Shown in pieces: positions 56,502-64,000 of a stretch of DNA of 64,000 bases. The first letter of the stretch is position 1. The number at the start of each line of letters is the position of its first letter. The translations under genes and the position numbers were made by a program. The DNA is taken from assembly GCF_900095845.1 (NCBI RefSeq), contig NZ_FMIX01000002.1, positions 62,001 through 126,000 on the forward strand, written 5' to 3'. The notes under the pieces are model-generated. The model made no database searches. It was given only the letters and a program-made list of their open reading frames with translations, and had not been told where the DNA came from. This DNA is from Streptococcus timonensis (GTDB taxonomy: Bacteria > Bacillota > Bacilli > Lactobacillales > Streptococcaceae).

Positions 56502-58124
56502 TTGCTTACAGTATCTGATGTGTCACTACGTTTTAGTGATCGCAAACTTTTTGATGATGTCAACATCAAATTTACAGAAGGAAATACATATGGTTTAATT
56601 GGTGCTAACGGTGCGGGAAAATCAACATTTTTAAAAATCTTAGCTGGTGATATCGAACCAACAACTGGTCATATCTCTCTTGGACCAAACGAACGTCTCT
56701 CAGTTCTTCGTCAGAACCACTATGACTACGAAGATGAGCGTGCTATTGATGTTGTTATCATGGGGAATGAAAAACTATACAACATCATGAAAGAAAAAGA
56801 TGCTATCTACATGAAGGAAGATTTTTCTGATGAAGATGGAGTACGTGCAGCTGAACTTGAGGGAGAATTTGCAGAACTAGGTGGTTGGGAAGCAGAAAGT
56901 GAAGCTTCACAACTCCTACAAAACCTAAATATCCCTGAAGAGCTTCATTACCAAAATATGAGTGAACTTGCAAATGGGGAGAAAGTGAAGGTTCTCCTTG
57001 CTAAAGCCCTATTTGGTAAACCAGATGTCCTTCTTTTAGACGAGCCTACCAACGGTCTTGATATTCAATCTATTACTTGGCTTGAGGATTTCCTAATTGA
57101 CTTCGATAATACGGTTATTGTTGTATCCCACGACCGTCACTTCTTAAATAAAGTATGTACCCACATGGCCGACCTTGACTTTGGTAAAATCAAGCTCTAT
57201 GTCGGAAACTACGACTTCTGGAAAGAATCTTCTGAGCTTGCTGCTAAACTACTAGCAGACCGTAATGCTAAGGCAGAAGAAAAAATTAAACAACTCCAAG
57301 AATTCGTTGCTCGATTCTCTGCCAATGCTTCAAAATCAAAGCAGGCAACTTCACGTAAAAAGATGCTTGACAAGATTGTCTTAGAAGAAATTATTCCGTC
57401 AAGTCGTAAATATCCATTTATCAACTTTAAAGCAGAACGTGAAATTGGTAACGACCTCTTGACAGTAGAGAACTTATCTGTAAAGATCGACGGTGAAACT
57501 ATTCTTGACAATATAAGCTTTATCTTGCGTCCAGGTGACAAAACTGCTCTTATTGGACAAAATGACATCCAAACAACTGCACTGATTCGTGCAATTATGG
57601 GGGATATTGACTATGAAGGAACTGTCAAATGGGGAGTTACAACTAGTCGCTCTTACTTGCCAAAAGACAATTCAGCTGATTTTGCAGGTGGCGAGTCAAT
57701 CCTTGACTGGTTGCGTCAATTTGCAAGTAAGGAAGAAGATGACAATACCTTCCTACGTGGATTCTTAGGTCGTATGCTCTTCTCTGGAGACGAGGTTAAC
57801 AAACCTGTCAACGTCTTGTCAGGGGGAGAAAAAGTGCGCGTGATGCTTTCAAAACTCATGCTATTGAAATCAAACGTCCTTGTACTTGACGATCCTACAA
57901 ATCACTTAGACTTGGAATCAATCTCAAGTCTGAATGATGGATTGAAAAACTTCAAAGAGTCTATTATCTTTGCCAGCCATGACCACGAATTTATTCAAAC
58001 ACTAGCAAACCACATTATCGTTCTTTCTAAAAATGGTGTCATTGATCGTATTGATGAAACATATGACGAATTTCTAGAAAATGCTGAAGTTCAAGCAAAA
58101 GTAAAGGAACTTTGGAAAGACTAA
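56502..58124 (+). CDS. ABC-F family ATPase with degenerate second nucleotide site
   Basis: 540 aa, no membrane helices: a ribosome-associated ABC-F protein (YbiT/YdiF-like). First ATPase is intact: Walker A GANGAGKST, signature ELANGEKVKV, Walker B DVLLLDEPTNGLD. The second has GQNDIQTTA in place of GxxGxGK[ST], so the Walker A Lys is missing, and LVLDDPTNHLD, with Asp for the catalytic Glu, although its signature LSGGEKVRV is normal. TTG start, with GGAG 7 bases upstream. Possibly a translation factor for stalled ribosomes; not a resistance protein by any visible feature. Confidence 0.88.
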   Translation: MLTVSDVSLRFSDRKLFDDVNIKFTEGNTYGLIGANGAGKSTFLKILAGDIEPTTGHISLGPNERLSVLRQNHYDYEDERAIDVVIMGNEKLYNIMKEKDAIYMKEDFSDEDGVRAAELEGEFAELGGWEAESEASQLLQNLNIPEELHYQNMSELANGEKVKVLLAKALFGKPDVLLLDEPTNGLDIQSITWLEDFLIDFDNTVIVVSHDRHFLNKVCTHMADLDFGKIKLYVGNYDFWKESSELAAKLLADRNAKAEEKIKQLQEFVARFSANASKSKQATSRKKMLDKIVLEEIIPSSRKYPFINFKAEREIGNDLLTVENLSVKIDGETILDNISFILRPGDKTALIGQNDIQTTALIRAIMGDIDYEGTVKWGVTTSRSYLPKDNSADFAGGESILDWLRQFASKEEDDNTFLRGFLGRMLFSGDEVNKPVNVLSGGEKVRVMLSKLMLLKSNVLVLDDPTNHLDLESISSLNDGLKNFKESIIFASHDHEFIQTLANHIIVLSKNGVIDRIDETYDEFLENAEVQAKVKELWKD

Positions 58125-58130
58125 AAAAAT

Positions 58131-58162
58131 AAAACTCAGTTGGTTTCCCAACTGAGTTTTTA
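58131..58162 (+). terminator. Terminator after the ABC-F gene
   Basis: AAAACTCAGTTGG (58131-58143), loop TTTC, CCAACTGAGTTTT (58148-58160). Confidence 0.92.
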
Positions 58163-58203
58163 GTTGATAGTTCTATCAATCTGATTCTATTCAACATATT
58201 CAT

Positions 58204-58219
58204 TGTTTCACGTGAAACA
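58204..58219. promoter_or_regulatory. ParB-binding site parS
   Basis: TGTTTCACGTGAAACA is a perfect 16-bp palindrome matching the conserved parS consensus with one permitted change. Intergenic, a few kb from comDE, as in the pneumococcus where ParB bound near comCDE modulates competence. Confidence 0.9.
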
Positions 58220-58263
58220 TTCTATTATTAGATTTATAAATTCTTAACATGATTCATACTCAT

Positions 58264-58292
58264 AAAAAATCGACCAAATTGGTCGATTTTTT
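58264..58292 (-). terminator. Terminator after the YhgE/Pip gene
   Basis: AAAAAATCGACC and GGTCGATTTTTT around AAATT. Abuts the stop codon. Confidence 0.9.
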
Positions 58293-60946
58293 TAATCTTC
58301 TTCCATTTTTTTAGGTTGATAAGCAAGCATACCTAATCCTATAAATAGAACTAAAGTTACCAGAAGGAAAATTATCTGATTATGAATATTCCCTGTCATA
58401 GAAATCGTTTGCCTCAATCCTGAAACTGAATAACTCATTGGTAACCAAGGATTGACAGCCTTAAAGAAATCATTAGTCAAAGCAAGTGGATAAGTTCCTG
58501 CACTTGATGCTAATTGTAATAATAGTAAAATAAGAGAGAAGAAAGCACCTAAACGACTATTCCATGTCGTTAACGCGGTTACCATAGACATAAAGGTCAA
58601 ACTTGCGATGATGATTAAGAACAAGGTTCTCATTTCATGATTTGCCGTTAGACCGATAAGATGAACTCCTCCATAGACTAAGACAGCTGCTAAAACAGCT
58701 ATAACTCCATTTATTTCGAAACGAGATTTAACCCAAGCCCAACGACTTTCAGGATGACGACCTGAAGGTAACTTAGCAAAAATCATATTTGTTGATAACG
58801 CAGCAACAAAGAGGGCAACTGATATCATATAAGGAGCCATGGCAATTCCATTTACAGGAACTTGATCATTATCTGTTTTTGAAAGACTCAAAGGCTCAGA
58901 TAATACTTCTGCATTATTAGACTCTGTTGATGCTGATTTTAATTGATTGCTAGCGCTGTTCAATCCATGTTCTAGTTCAGTAGCTCCTACTTGTAAACTT
59001 TCAATACCAGCAGTTAAAGTTGTTCCACCATCTGCTAATTTTCCAGCACCATCAGCAATTTTCATTGCTCCACTTCCTAACTGAGAGCTAGCTGCAAGCA
59101 ATTGACTTGATTTATCTATTAATTGACTAGATCCTAGCTGTATTTTATCAAGTCCTGCTATTAAGTCTGAACTCTTACTATTTAATTGGCTAGAACCAGA
59201 TGAGAGTTTTTCGATACCTGTTACTAATTCTGGAGTTTTCCCAGCTAGCGAATCCAAACCAGTTGTCAAGGTTGAAGAGTTTTCTGTCAACTTACTTGAT
59301 CCAGAAACCAATTGATTCAAACTTTTTGTTAAATCTGTATTCTTTTCACTTAGTTGGTTTACACCTAAAGAAATAGTATCCAACCCTTTAGTATAATCAT
59401 TAACTCCATTTTCAATCGATTGACTTCCAGGAACCAACTGATTATCTACAGCATTTTGCAACTGTGTAAATACACTTGACATAGATGTCAAAGAACTAGA
59501 CGCCACAGGTAATACTTGATTTGCTTTAGTCTGTAAAGTAGAAAGATTAGAGACTGGTTGGTTTACACTTCCCAAATTTTCTTTTAGATTTCCTACCGTC
59601 GTTAAAATTGCTTTTGCTGACTCTATCGTAGAATTAGAATTATTTGAAACAGCTTCAGTCAGTTCTTGTTTCTGAGTATCAGTAAGAGATTGATAAGTTG
59701 CTGTTGCTTGAAGATTGGTAAGATTTTTCTCTTGCTCTGTTTGACTATTAGTCACAATAGTTTGAGCAAGAGTAGATATATTCGCTAAATCATTAGATAT
59801 TGTACTCTTAAGTTCAGTATTATCTGAAATAGTTACAGCTTGAAGTGCTTTATTCAATTCATCTAAACTAGTCGCTAATTGAGTGATTTCCTCTTTTTGT
59901 TGAGATGAAGTATTCAATTGAGTCGAAATTTCTTTAATCCCTTTATTTAATTGGGTAATACCGTCTCTCAATGTATCTGATTGACTAGATAATTGATTTG
60001 CCCCAATAGATAGCTTGTCAACACCGCTTGTGTAAGCATTGACACCAACTGAAAATTGATTGAGACCTGTATTCAGTTGCGAAACTCCTCCTGCATATGA
60101 CTTCATTCCAGTATTTAGCTGATTGACACCTGCTACTAATTCTGGAGTCTTGGAAGATAATTGGTTAAGCCCAGTGTCAACCTGTGAAACTGCACTTGTA
60201 TAGTTCTGTAAACCATCATTAAAAGTACCTAAGCCACTATTCAGTTGCTTTACTCCTGTGACATACGTTGTCAACCCTTTTGTAAATTGATTTGTGCCAT
60301 CAGAAAAGGTTAAACTTGAACTAGCTAAAGTATCAAGATTAGAAGACAATGTCTGACTTCCTACAGCTAACTGACTAGCCCCATTGGCCAATTGTTCACT
60401 TCCGTCAGCCGCCTTCGTTAAACCAGATTTTAAATCGCCCATCTTTTGAAATAAAGCTTTCGTATAGGTTTCGGTTACATTAGCAGAAACATTCTGTTTT
60501 AACTGTGTCATGGCAGAATCATCCATCTTACTTGCAATGAAGCTATGCCCGCTAGAAGTTTGATAGTTAATGGTCATTTGTTCTGGGTTGTCTGTTAGAA
60601 TAGATGCAGCCTTTTCAGATAAGTCACTTGGCAAAGTAACTACCATATAATAATCACCGTTTTCTAGACCCTTCTTACCTTCTTCTTCACTGACAAAATG
60701 AAAATCTAATGATTTATTTTGCTCTAAATTGGACACCATGTCTTTTCCAATAGTCATTGTATTTCCATTATAAGATGCTTCTTTATCGTTATTAACGACC
60801 GCTACAGGCAACTCAGATAATTGGCCATATGGATCCCACATAGATGATAAAAATATGATGTTGTATAAAGCAGGAATAAGAGAAATACCTATCATTACAA
60901 TGATAAAGGTTGGTTTTTTAAAAATTGCTTTCCATTCTTTAAACAT
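58292..60946 (-). CDS. YhgE/Pip-family membrane protein
   Basis: 884 aa. One N-terminal membrane helix (FIIVMIGISLIPALYNIIFL), a large extracellular region full of repeated 7/11-residue modules (LNTGLNQF..., GVNQLS..., GSSQLNSKSSDL...), and five or six C-terminal helices. Pip/YhgE proteins relate to phage receptors and type VII secretion-like exporters in other Firmicutes; here the function is unknown. Start at 60946 with AGGAGA; the ORF runs 7 codons longer. Divergent from the TetR gene, probably under its control. Confidence 0.85.
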   Translation of the reverse strand: MFKEWKAIFKKPTFIIVMIGISLIPALYNIIFLSSMWDPYGQLSELPVAVVNNDKEASYNGNTMTIGKDMVSNLEQNKSLDFHFVSEEEGKKGLENGDYYMVVTLPSDLSEKAASILTDNPEQMTINYQTSSGHSFIASKMDDSAMTQLKQNVSANVTETYTKALFQKMGDLKSGLTKAADGSEQLANGASQLAVGSQTLSSNLDTLASSSLTFSDGTNQFTKGLTTYVTGVKQLNSGLGTFNDGLQNYTSAVSQVDTGLNQLSSKTPELVAGVNQLNTGMKSYAGGVSQLNTGLNQFSVGVNAYTSGVDKLSIGANQLSSQSDTLRDGITQLNKGIKEISTQLNTSSQQKEEITQLATSLDELNKALQAVTISDNTELKSTISNDLANISTLAQTIVTNSQTEQEKNLTNLQATATYQSLTDTQKQELTEAVSNNSNSTIESAKAILTTVGNLKENLGSVNQPVSNLSTLQTKANQVLPVASSSLTSMSSVFTQLQNAVDNQLVPGSQSIENGVNDYTKGLDTISLGVNQLSEKNTDLTKSLNQLVSGSSKLTENSSTLTTGLDSLAGKTPELVTGIEKLSSGSSQLNSKSSDLIAGLDKIQLGSSQLIDKSSQLLAASSQLGSGAMKIADGAGKLADGGTTLTAGIESLQVGATELEHGLNSASNQLKSASTESNNAEVLSEPLSLSKTDNDQVPVNGIAMAPYMISVALFVAALSTNMIFAKLPSGRHPESRWAWVKSRFEINGVIAVLAAVLVYGGVHLIGLTANHEMRTLFLIIIASLTFMSMVTALTTWNSRLGAFFSLILLLLQLASSAGTYPLALTNDFFKAVNPWLPMSYSVSGLRQTISMTGNIHNQIIFLLVTLVLFIGLGMLAYQPKKMEED

Positions 60947-60971
60947 ATTGTCTCCTTTTTTACACATATTG

Positions 60972-61000
60972 TCTAAAATTTTGATATAATAGATTATACA
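60972..61000. promoter_or_regulatory. Candidate operator/promoter between yhgE and tetR
   Basis: TATAAT-AG-ATTATA forms a 14-bp palindrome near 60987-61000, within the AT-rich divergent gap. It could hold a -10 for either gene and the repressor site. Confidence 0.4.
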
Positions 61001-61074
61001 TTAAAAATTCTTATTTACAAGTCAAAATCATAATTTTTATACACTGCGTCTATTTTTGTTCACAAGGAGGAACT

Positions 61075-61617
61075 ATGAAAGAGAGCAACAAACGCTTAAA
61101 AACTAAACGTACTATTGAGAACGCCATGGTTCAATTATTAATGAAACAACCATTCGATCAAATTAGCACCGTTAAACTGGCAGAAAAAGCTGGAATTAGT
61201 CGCTCTAGTTTTTATACTCACTACAAAGATAAGTATGATATGATTGAACAGTACCAAAGTAAGCTTTTTCATACCTTTGAGTATATTTTCCAAAAACACG
61301 CAAATCATAAAAGAGATGCTATTCTAGAAGTGTTTGAATACTTAGAGTCTGAACCTTTACTAGCTGCTCTTCTATCTGAAAATGGTACAAAAGAGATACA
61401 AAACTTCCTGAGAAATAAACTTCACATTATGCTTAGCACTGACCTCCAAAAACGCTTTATGCAATTAAATTTAAACAATATTGAGTTAGAGTATAGCAGT
61501 ATTTATCTAACAAACGCACTATTTGGTGTATGCCAAACCTGGATTGCTCATGGAAAAAAAGAAAGTCCACTAGAAATGACAAACTTTCTTATGAAAATGT
61601 TGGGAGATGCAAATTAG
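61075..61617 (+). CDS. TetR-family transcriptional regulator
   Basis: 180 aa. N-terminal HTH: TKRTIENAMVQLLMKQPFDQISTVKLAEKAGISRSSFYTHYKDKYDMIEQY. C-terminal domain of the TetR_C type common beside YhgE genes. AAGGAGG 5 bases before ATG. Likely repressor of the divergent membrane protein gene and itself. Confidence 0.85.
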   Translation: MKESNKRLKTKRTIENAMVQLLMKQPFDQISTVKLAEKAGISRSSFYTHYKDKYDMIEQYQSKLFHTFEYIFQKHANHKRDAILEVFEYLESEPLLAALLSENGTKEIQNFLRNKLHIMLSTDLQKRFMQLNLNNIELEYSSIYLTNALFGVCQTWIAHGKKESPLEMTNFLMKMLGDAN

Positions 61618-61623
61618 AGACAA

Positions 61624-61650
61624 AAAAAGAACACCAATGGTGTTCTTTTT
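61624..61650. terminator. Bidirectional terminator, tetR and tRNA genes
   Basis: AAAAAGAACACC (61624-61635), loop AAT, GGTGTTCTTTTT (61639-61650). Confidence 0.9.
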
Positions 61651-61657
61651 GTTTAAC

Positions 61658-61730
61658 TCCGCCAGTAGGACTCGAACCTACGACATCATGATTAACAGTC
61701 ATGCGCTACTACCAACTGAGCTATGGCGGA
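61658..61730 (-). tRNA. tRNA-Asn (GTT)
   Basis: 73 nt cloverleaf: acceptor TCCGCCA/TGGCGGA, D-loop AGCTCAGTTGGTAG, anticodon loop CTGTTAA, T-loop GGTTCGAGTCC. No encoded CCA. Confidence 0.96.
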
Positions 61731-61735
61731 TAAAA

Positions 61736-61807
61736 TAGTCCGTACGGGATTCGAACCCGTGTTACCGCCGTGAAAAGGCGGTGTCTTAACCCCTTGACCA
61801 ACGGACC
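61736..61807 (-). tRNA. tRNA-Glu (TTC)
   Basis: 72 nt: acceptor GGTCCGT, anticodon loop CTTTTCA, T-arm GGGTTCGAATCCC. No encoded CCA. Five bases upstream of tRNA-Asn, so one transcript is likely. It follows comE with a 51-base gap. Confidence 0.96.
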
Positions 61808-61858
61808 ATTTATCTTTAACAGATATAACCATTATATCAATAAATGAAAAATTGTCAA

Positions 61859-62611
61859 TTATTTTTTAGTCTTTTCAGTTAAAATCTGTTTGAGTTTTTT
61901 CGTTTTTAATCGTGAAATAGGACAACGATGTTCTTCGTAAAAAACAACTTCCATAGTCTTACGATCTATATCTTTAATATTTCCAACATTCACTAAAAAT
62001 GATTTATGAGCTAAATAGAAACGTTGAGATTCCTTATCTTTTTCTTGAATATCTGTTATTGTTCCATAAAACTCTTTTGAAAAATTCTTACCAATAATCC
62101 TTAGTTTATGGGAAGTTCCTGTTGTTTCAATATATAAAATATCATGGTAAGGAAGACAAATATCATTCCCTTTAAAACTATATTCAAAGTAATCAACTAC
62201 GGATTGATTTTCTAATAATGTACTTTTAGTATACACAATACACTCCGCAACTCGTTCTTTGAATAAGCGATCATTGATGTCCTTATCAATAAAATCTAGA
62301 GCAGATACTTTGTATTTATAAGTTAGTGTTGCGAATTCAGAGCGACTCGTTATAAAAACGATAATCGCATAAGGATTACGATGACGAATAAACTGGGCTA
62401 CTTCAAATCCTTTTTTCTCAATTCCATTAATATCGATATCTAAAAAATACAGCTGATTCACTTCTTCATTTTCAACATATTCCATAAATTCTCTAACTTT
62501 ACCTGTTGTTTTATACGATATAGGAATATTCATTTCTTTGGAAATCTCATTCAAAGTTTTTTCCAATCTTACCTGATGTTCTATAATGTCTTCTAAAATT
62601 AATACTTTCAT
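61859..62611 (-). CDS. comE: Competence response regulator ComE
   Basis: 250 aa. Receiver domain with phospho-acceptor Asp58 (YFLDIDINGIEK) and a LytTR DNA-binding domain (about 140-245; LYIETTGTSHKLRIIGK, FYLAHKSFLVNVGNIKDID). Activates early competence genes, including comX and comCDE, after CSP sensing. ATG overlaps the comD stop by 4 bases. Followed by the tRNA genes without a strong terminator. Confidence 0.95.
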   Translation of the reverse strand: MKVLILEDIIEHQVRLEKTLNEISKEMNIPISYKTTGKVREFMEYVENEEVNQLYFLDIDINGIEKKGFEVAQFIRHRNPYAIIVFITSRSEFATLTYKYKVSALDFIDKDINDRLFKERVAECIVYTKSTLLENQSVVDYFEYSFKGNDICLPYHDILYIETTGTSHKLRIIGKNFSKEFYGTITDIQEKDKESQRFYLAHKSFLVNVGNIKDIDRKTMEVVFYEEHRCPISRLKTKKLKQILTEKTKK

Positions 62612-63927
62612 ATTATATTCCTCTTAAATCTAATAATTTGTTTAAATCGTTCATTATCAATTTCTGTTTCTAAAATAACATCATCATATTTTTCTAGTAT
62701 TTCCTTAACATTATTGAGGCCTATTCCTCTATTTATACCTTTTGTAGAATATCCAATGTTAAATATTTCTTCTGGCTTGATCAATCTATTTTTACGAGAA
62801 TTTTGGATAATAATCAATATTTCAGATTCTAATTTAATGACAGCTACTTCCATTTGTTTTCTATAGCTTTCTAGTGCTCCTTCAACAGCATTATTAAGTA
62901 AAATACTCATGACACGAACTAAATCTAATAATTCCATTGATAATGGTGAAATAATATCTTTTACCTCCAGAGTATACTCTATGTTATGAACTCTTGCGTT
63001 GGCAATAGATTGAGCAATCACACTTCTAAGAGCGGAATCTTCAAGATTATTTAGATCAAAATAAGTATACTTATCTGATCTAAGTTTATGATTAGCTTTA
63101 ACAAATACTTCATTGTAAATCCTGTCAATTTCTTGTAAATCTTTACTGTCAATTGCAGTTTGCATACTAACCATCATTCCTGCATAGTCATGTCTAAACC
63201 CTCGAATCTCATTGTAAAGCGAAACAATTTCATCAGTATAATTCTGTAAATATAACTGTTCAAATTTTTTCTGATTTAGAGCAATTTCTCTCTCAACTTG
63301 AACCTTATTGGCATTCATTGCAAAGAGGATTAGTAGTAAACAAATAAAGACAATTGTTGCTAAAATACTACTAAAACTATAAAAGTGTTCATGAATATTT
63401 ACCATGTCTGAAATAAATAATAGAATATGTAAAGCAAAGAAAGCAAAAATGGCTTTTTTAAAAAATGGATAGAGGTAATCTTTATCAAAATAATTGATTT
63501 CCAAGTGGAAATAAAAAATAATTTTTTTGATTACAAAATAAGTCAGCAATAAAACTACTACAAAAAAGAAATCTTCATATTTTGTTACGAAAGAAACACC
63601 TGTTATAGAGGATATGATTACTGCTATAAAAGTATGAGTACTTTGATATAGTAGAGACAATAGTAAACTGATAAAAATAGCCTTGTACTTATGATATTTC
63701 TTAAATCCTATTAGATAAACAAATATCACACTAATAAATGAAATTTTTTCCATTCCTAATCCATGTAACGAAATGAAATAGAATAGAATTTCAACTATAG
63801 ACTGTGCTAGAAATACTCCAAAAATAAACAGATATTTTTCTTTTTTTGTTACCTTACAAATGAGTTCATAGCTATTTGACAGAATAAGAATATGAAGAAT
63901 AACTATAAGTATTTTCAATAAATTCAT
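62608..63927 (-). CDS. comD: Competence histidine kinase ComD
   Basis: 439 aa. About six or seven membrane helices in the first 205 residues, a coiled segment, then an HPK10-type kinase core: His246 in IRGFRHDYAGMM, N-box MSILLNNAVEGALES, G-box GYSTKGINRGIGLNNVKEIL. Receptor for the competence pheromone CSP. The membrane half diverges between pherotypes. Confidence 0.95.
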   Translation of the reverse strand: MNLLKILIVILHILILSNSYELICKVTKKEKYLFIFGVFLAQSIVEILFYFISLHGLGMEKISFISVIFVYLIGFKKYHKYKAIFISLLLSLLYQSTHTFIAVIISSITGVSFVTKYEDFFFVVVLLLTYFVIKKIIFYFHLEINYFDKDYLYPFFKKAIFAFFALHILLFISDMVNIHEHFYSFSSILATIVFICLLLILFAMNANKVQVEREIALNQKKFEQLYLQNYTDEIVSLYNEIRGFRHDYAGMMVSMQTAIDSKDLQEIDRIYNEVFVKANHKLRSDKYTYFDLNNLEDSALRSVIAQSIANARVHNIEYTLEVKDIISPLSMELLDLVRVMSILLNNAVEGALESYRKQMEVAVIKLESEILIIIQNSRKNRLIKPEEIFNIGYSTKGINRGIGLNNVKEILEKYDDVILETEIDNERFKQIIRFKRNII

Positions 63928-63957
63928 TATATCTCCCTATAATTTTTCTCTTTTTAC

Positions 63958-63975
63958 TTGTAAATGAACTTACAA
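63958..63975. repeat. Small hairpin upstream of comD
   Basis: TTGTAA (63958-63963) and TTACAA (63970-63975), 6-base loop. It should lie in the comC-comD junction; comC itself is not visible before the window ends. Confidence 0.55.
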
Positions 63976-64000
63976 ATCTATTATACAAAATGGATTCTAT

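Noticed and set aside
63976..64000. The end of comC (CSP precursor) at the right edge
   Set aside because: Stops appear in two minus-strand frames here (63981-63983 and 63997-63999), but too little sequence remains to recognise a CSP tail, so no gene was called.

Overview
The window reads as an origin-proximal stretch of a low-GC Gram-positive chromosome from a mitis-group Streptococcus, a close relative of S. pneumoniae, S. mitis, S. oralis or S. infantis. Evidence: a CbpD-type choline-binding murein hydrolase, comE/comD, comFA/comFC, pcsB, an N-glycan foraging locus (NgtS type), a near-canonical ParB parS site, and a gene order from cbpD to comD that I recall as that of the pneumococcus. 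Most genes lie on the minus strand, as expected if oriC lies just beyond the right edge and the left-moving fork crosses the window. No phage, insertion sequence, CRISPR array or rRNA is visible.

Layout. 1-2.5 kb: tRNA hydroxylase trhO and an OFA-family MFS transporter. 2.8-15.6 kb: a joined N-glycan utilisation locus holding a lipoprotein and two ABC permeases, a GH20 hexosaminidase, a ROK kinase, GH38 and GH125 alpha-mannosidases and a divergent GH92 alpha-mannosidase; the ATPase must come from elsewhere. 15.6-17.5 kb: an intergenic region with four DnaA boxes in two mirror pairs, then an amino-acid permease. 17.6-25.6 kb: polA, cbpD, veg, dnaB, rplI, gdpP. 25.7-35.9 kb: an accessory block of ten genes for short-chain acyl-CoA metabolism (FabK-like flavoprotein, metallo-beta-lactamase-fold hydrolase, atypical acyl-CoA dehydrogenase, LysR regulator, both CoA-transferase subunits, crotonase, thiolase, 3-hydroxyacyl-CoA dehydrogenase, acyl-CoA dehydrogenase). 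It sits between gdpP and hpf, which I recall as neighbours in the pneumococcus. 35.9-39.7 kb: hpf, comFC-comFA, yigZ, a PH-domain protein. 39.7-49.4 kb: cysK, tsf-rpsB, pcsB, mreCD, the ECF transporter energising module, pgsA, rodZ. 49.4-58.1 kb: an M16-like protease pair, yaaA-recF, guaB, trpS, an ABC-F protein. 58.2-64 kb: parS, a YhgE/Pip membrane protein with its TetR-type neighbour, tRNA-Asn, tRNA-Glu, comE and comD (comC should lie just outside).

The most unusual content is the acyl-CoA block. It encodes every enzyme class of a beta-oxidation-type spiral (dehydrogenase, hydratase, 3-hydroxyacyl dehydrogenase, thiolase) plus an acetoacetate/butyrate-type CoA-transferase, in a genus not generally credited with fatty-acid oxidation. 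It has no electron-transfer flavoprotein genes and no acyl-CoA ligase. It carries several CcpA-type cre sites, and two promoter regions, one in front of the LysR gene and one in front of the crotonase/CoA-transferase operon, share the same dyad, ATACTA-N16-TAGTAT. I infer a LysR-controlled, carbon-catabolite-repressed short-chain acyl-CoA regulon.

Carbon regulation recurs: cre-like sites also precede the MFS gene, the ngt operon, the amino-acid permease and the ribosome hibernation factor gene. Competence regulation is seen as ComX (cin) boxes at comFA and, less perfectly, at cbpD.
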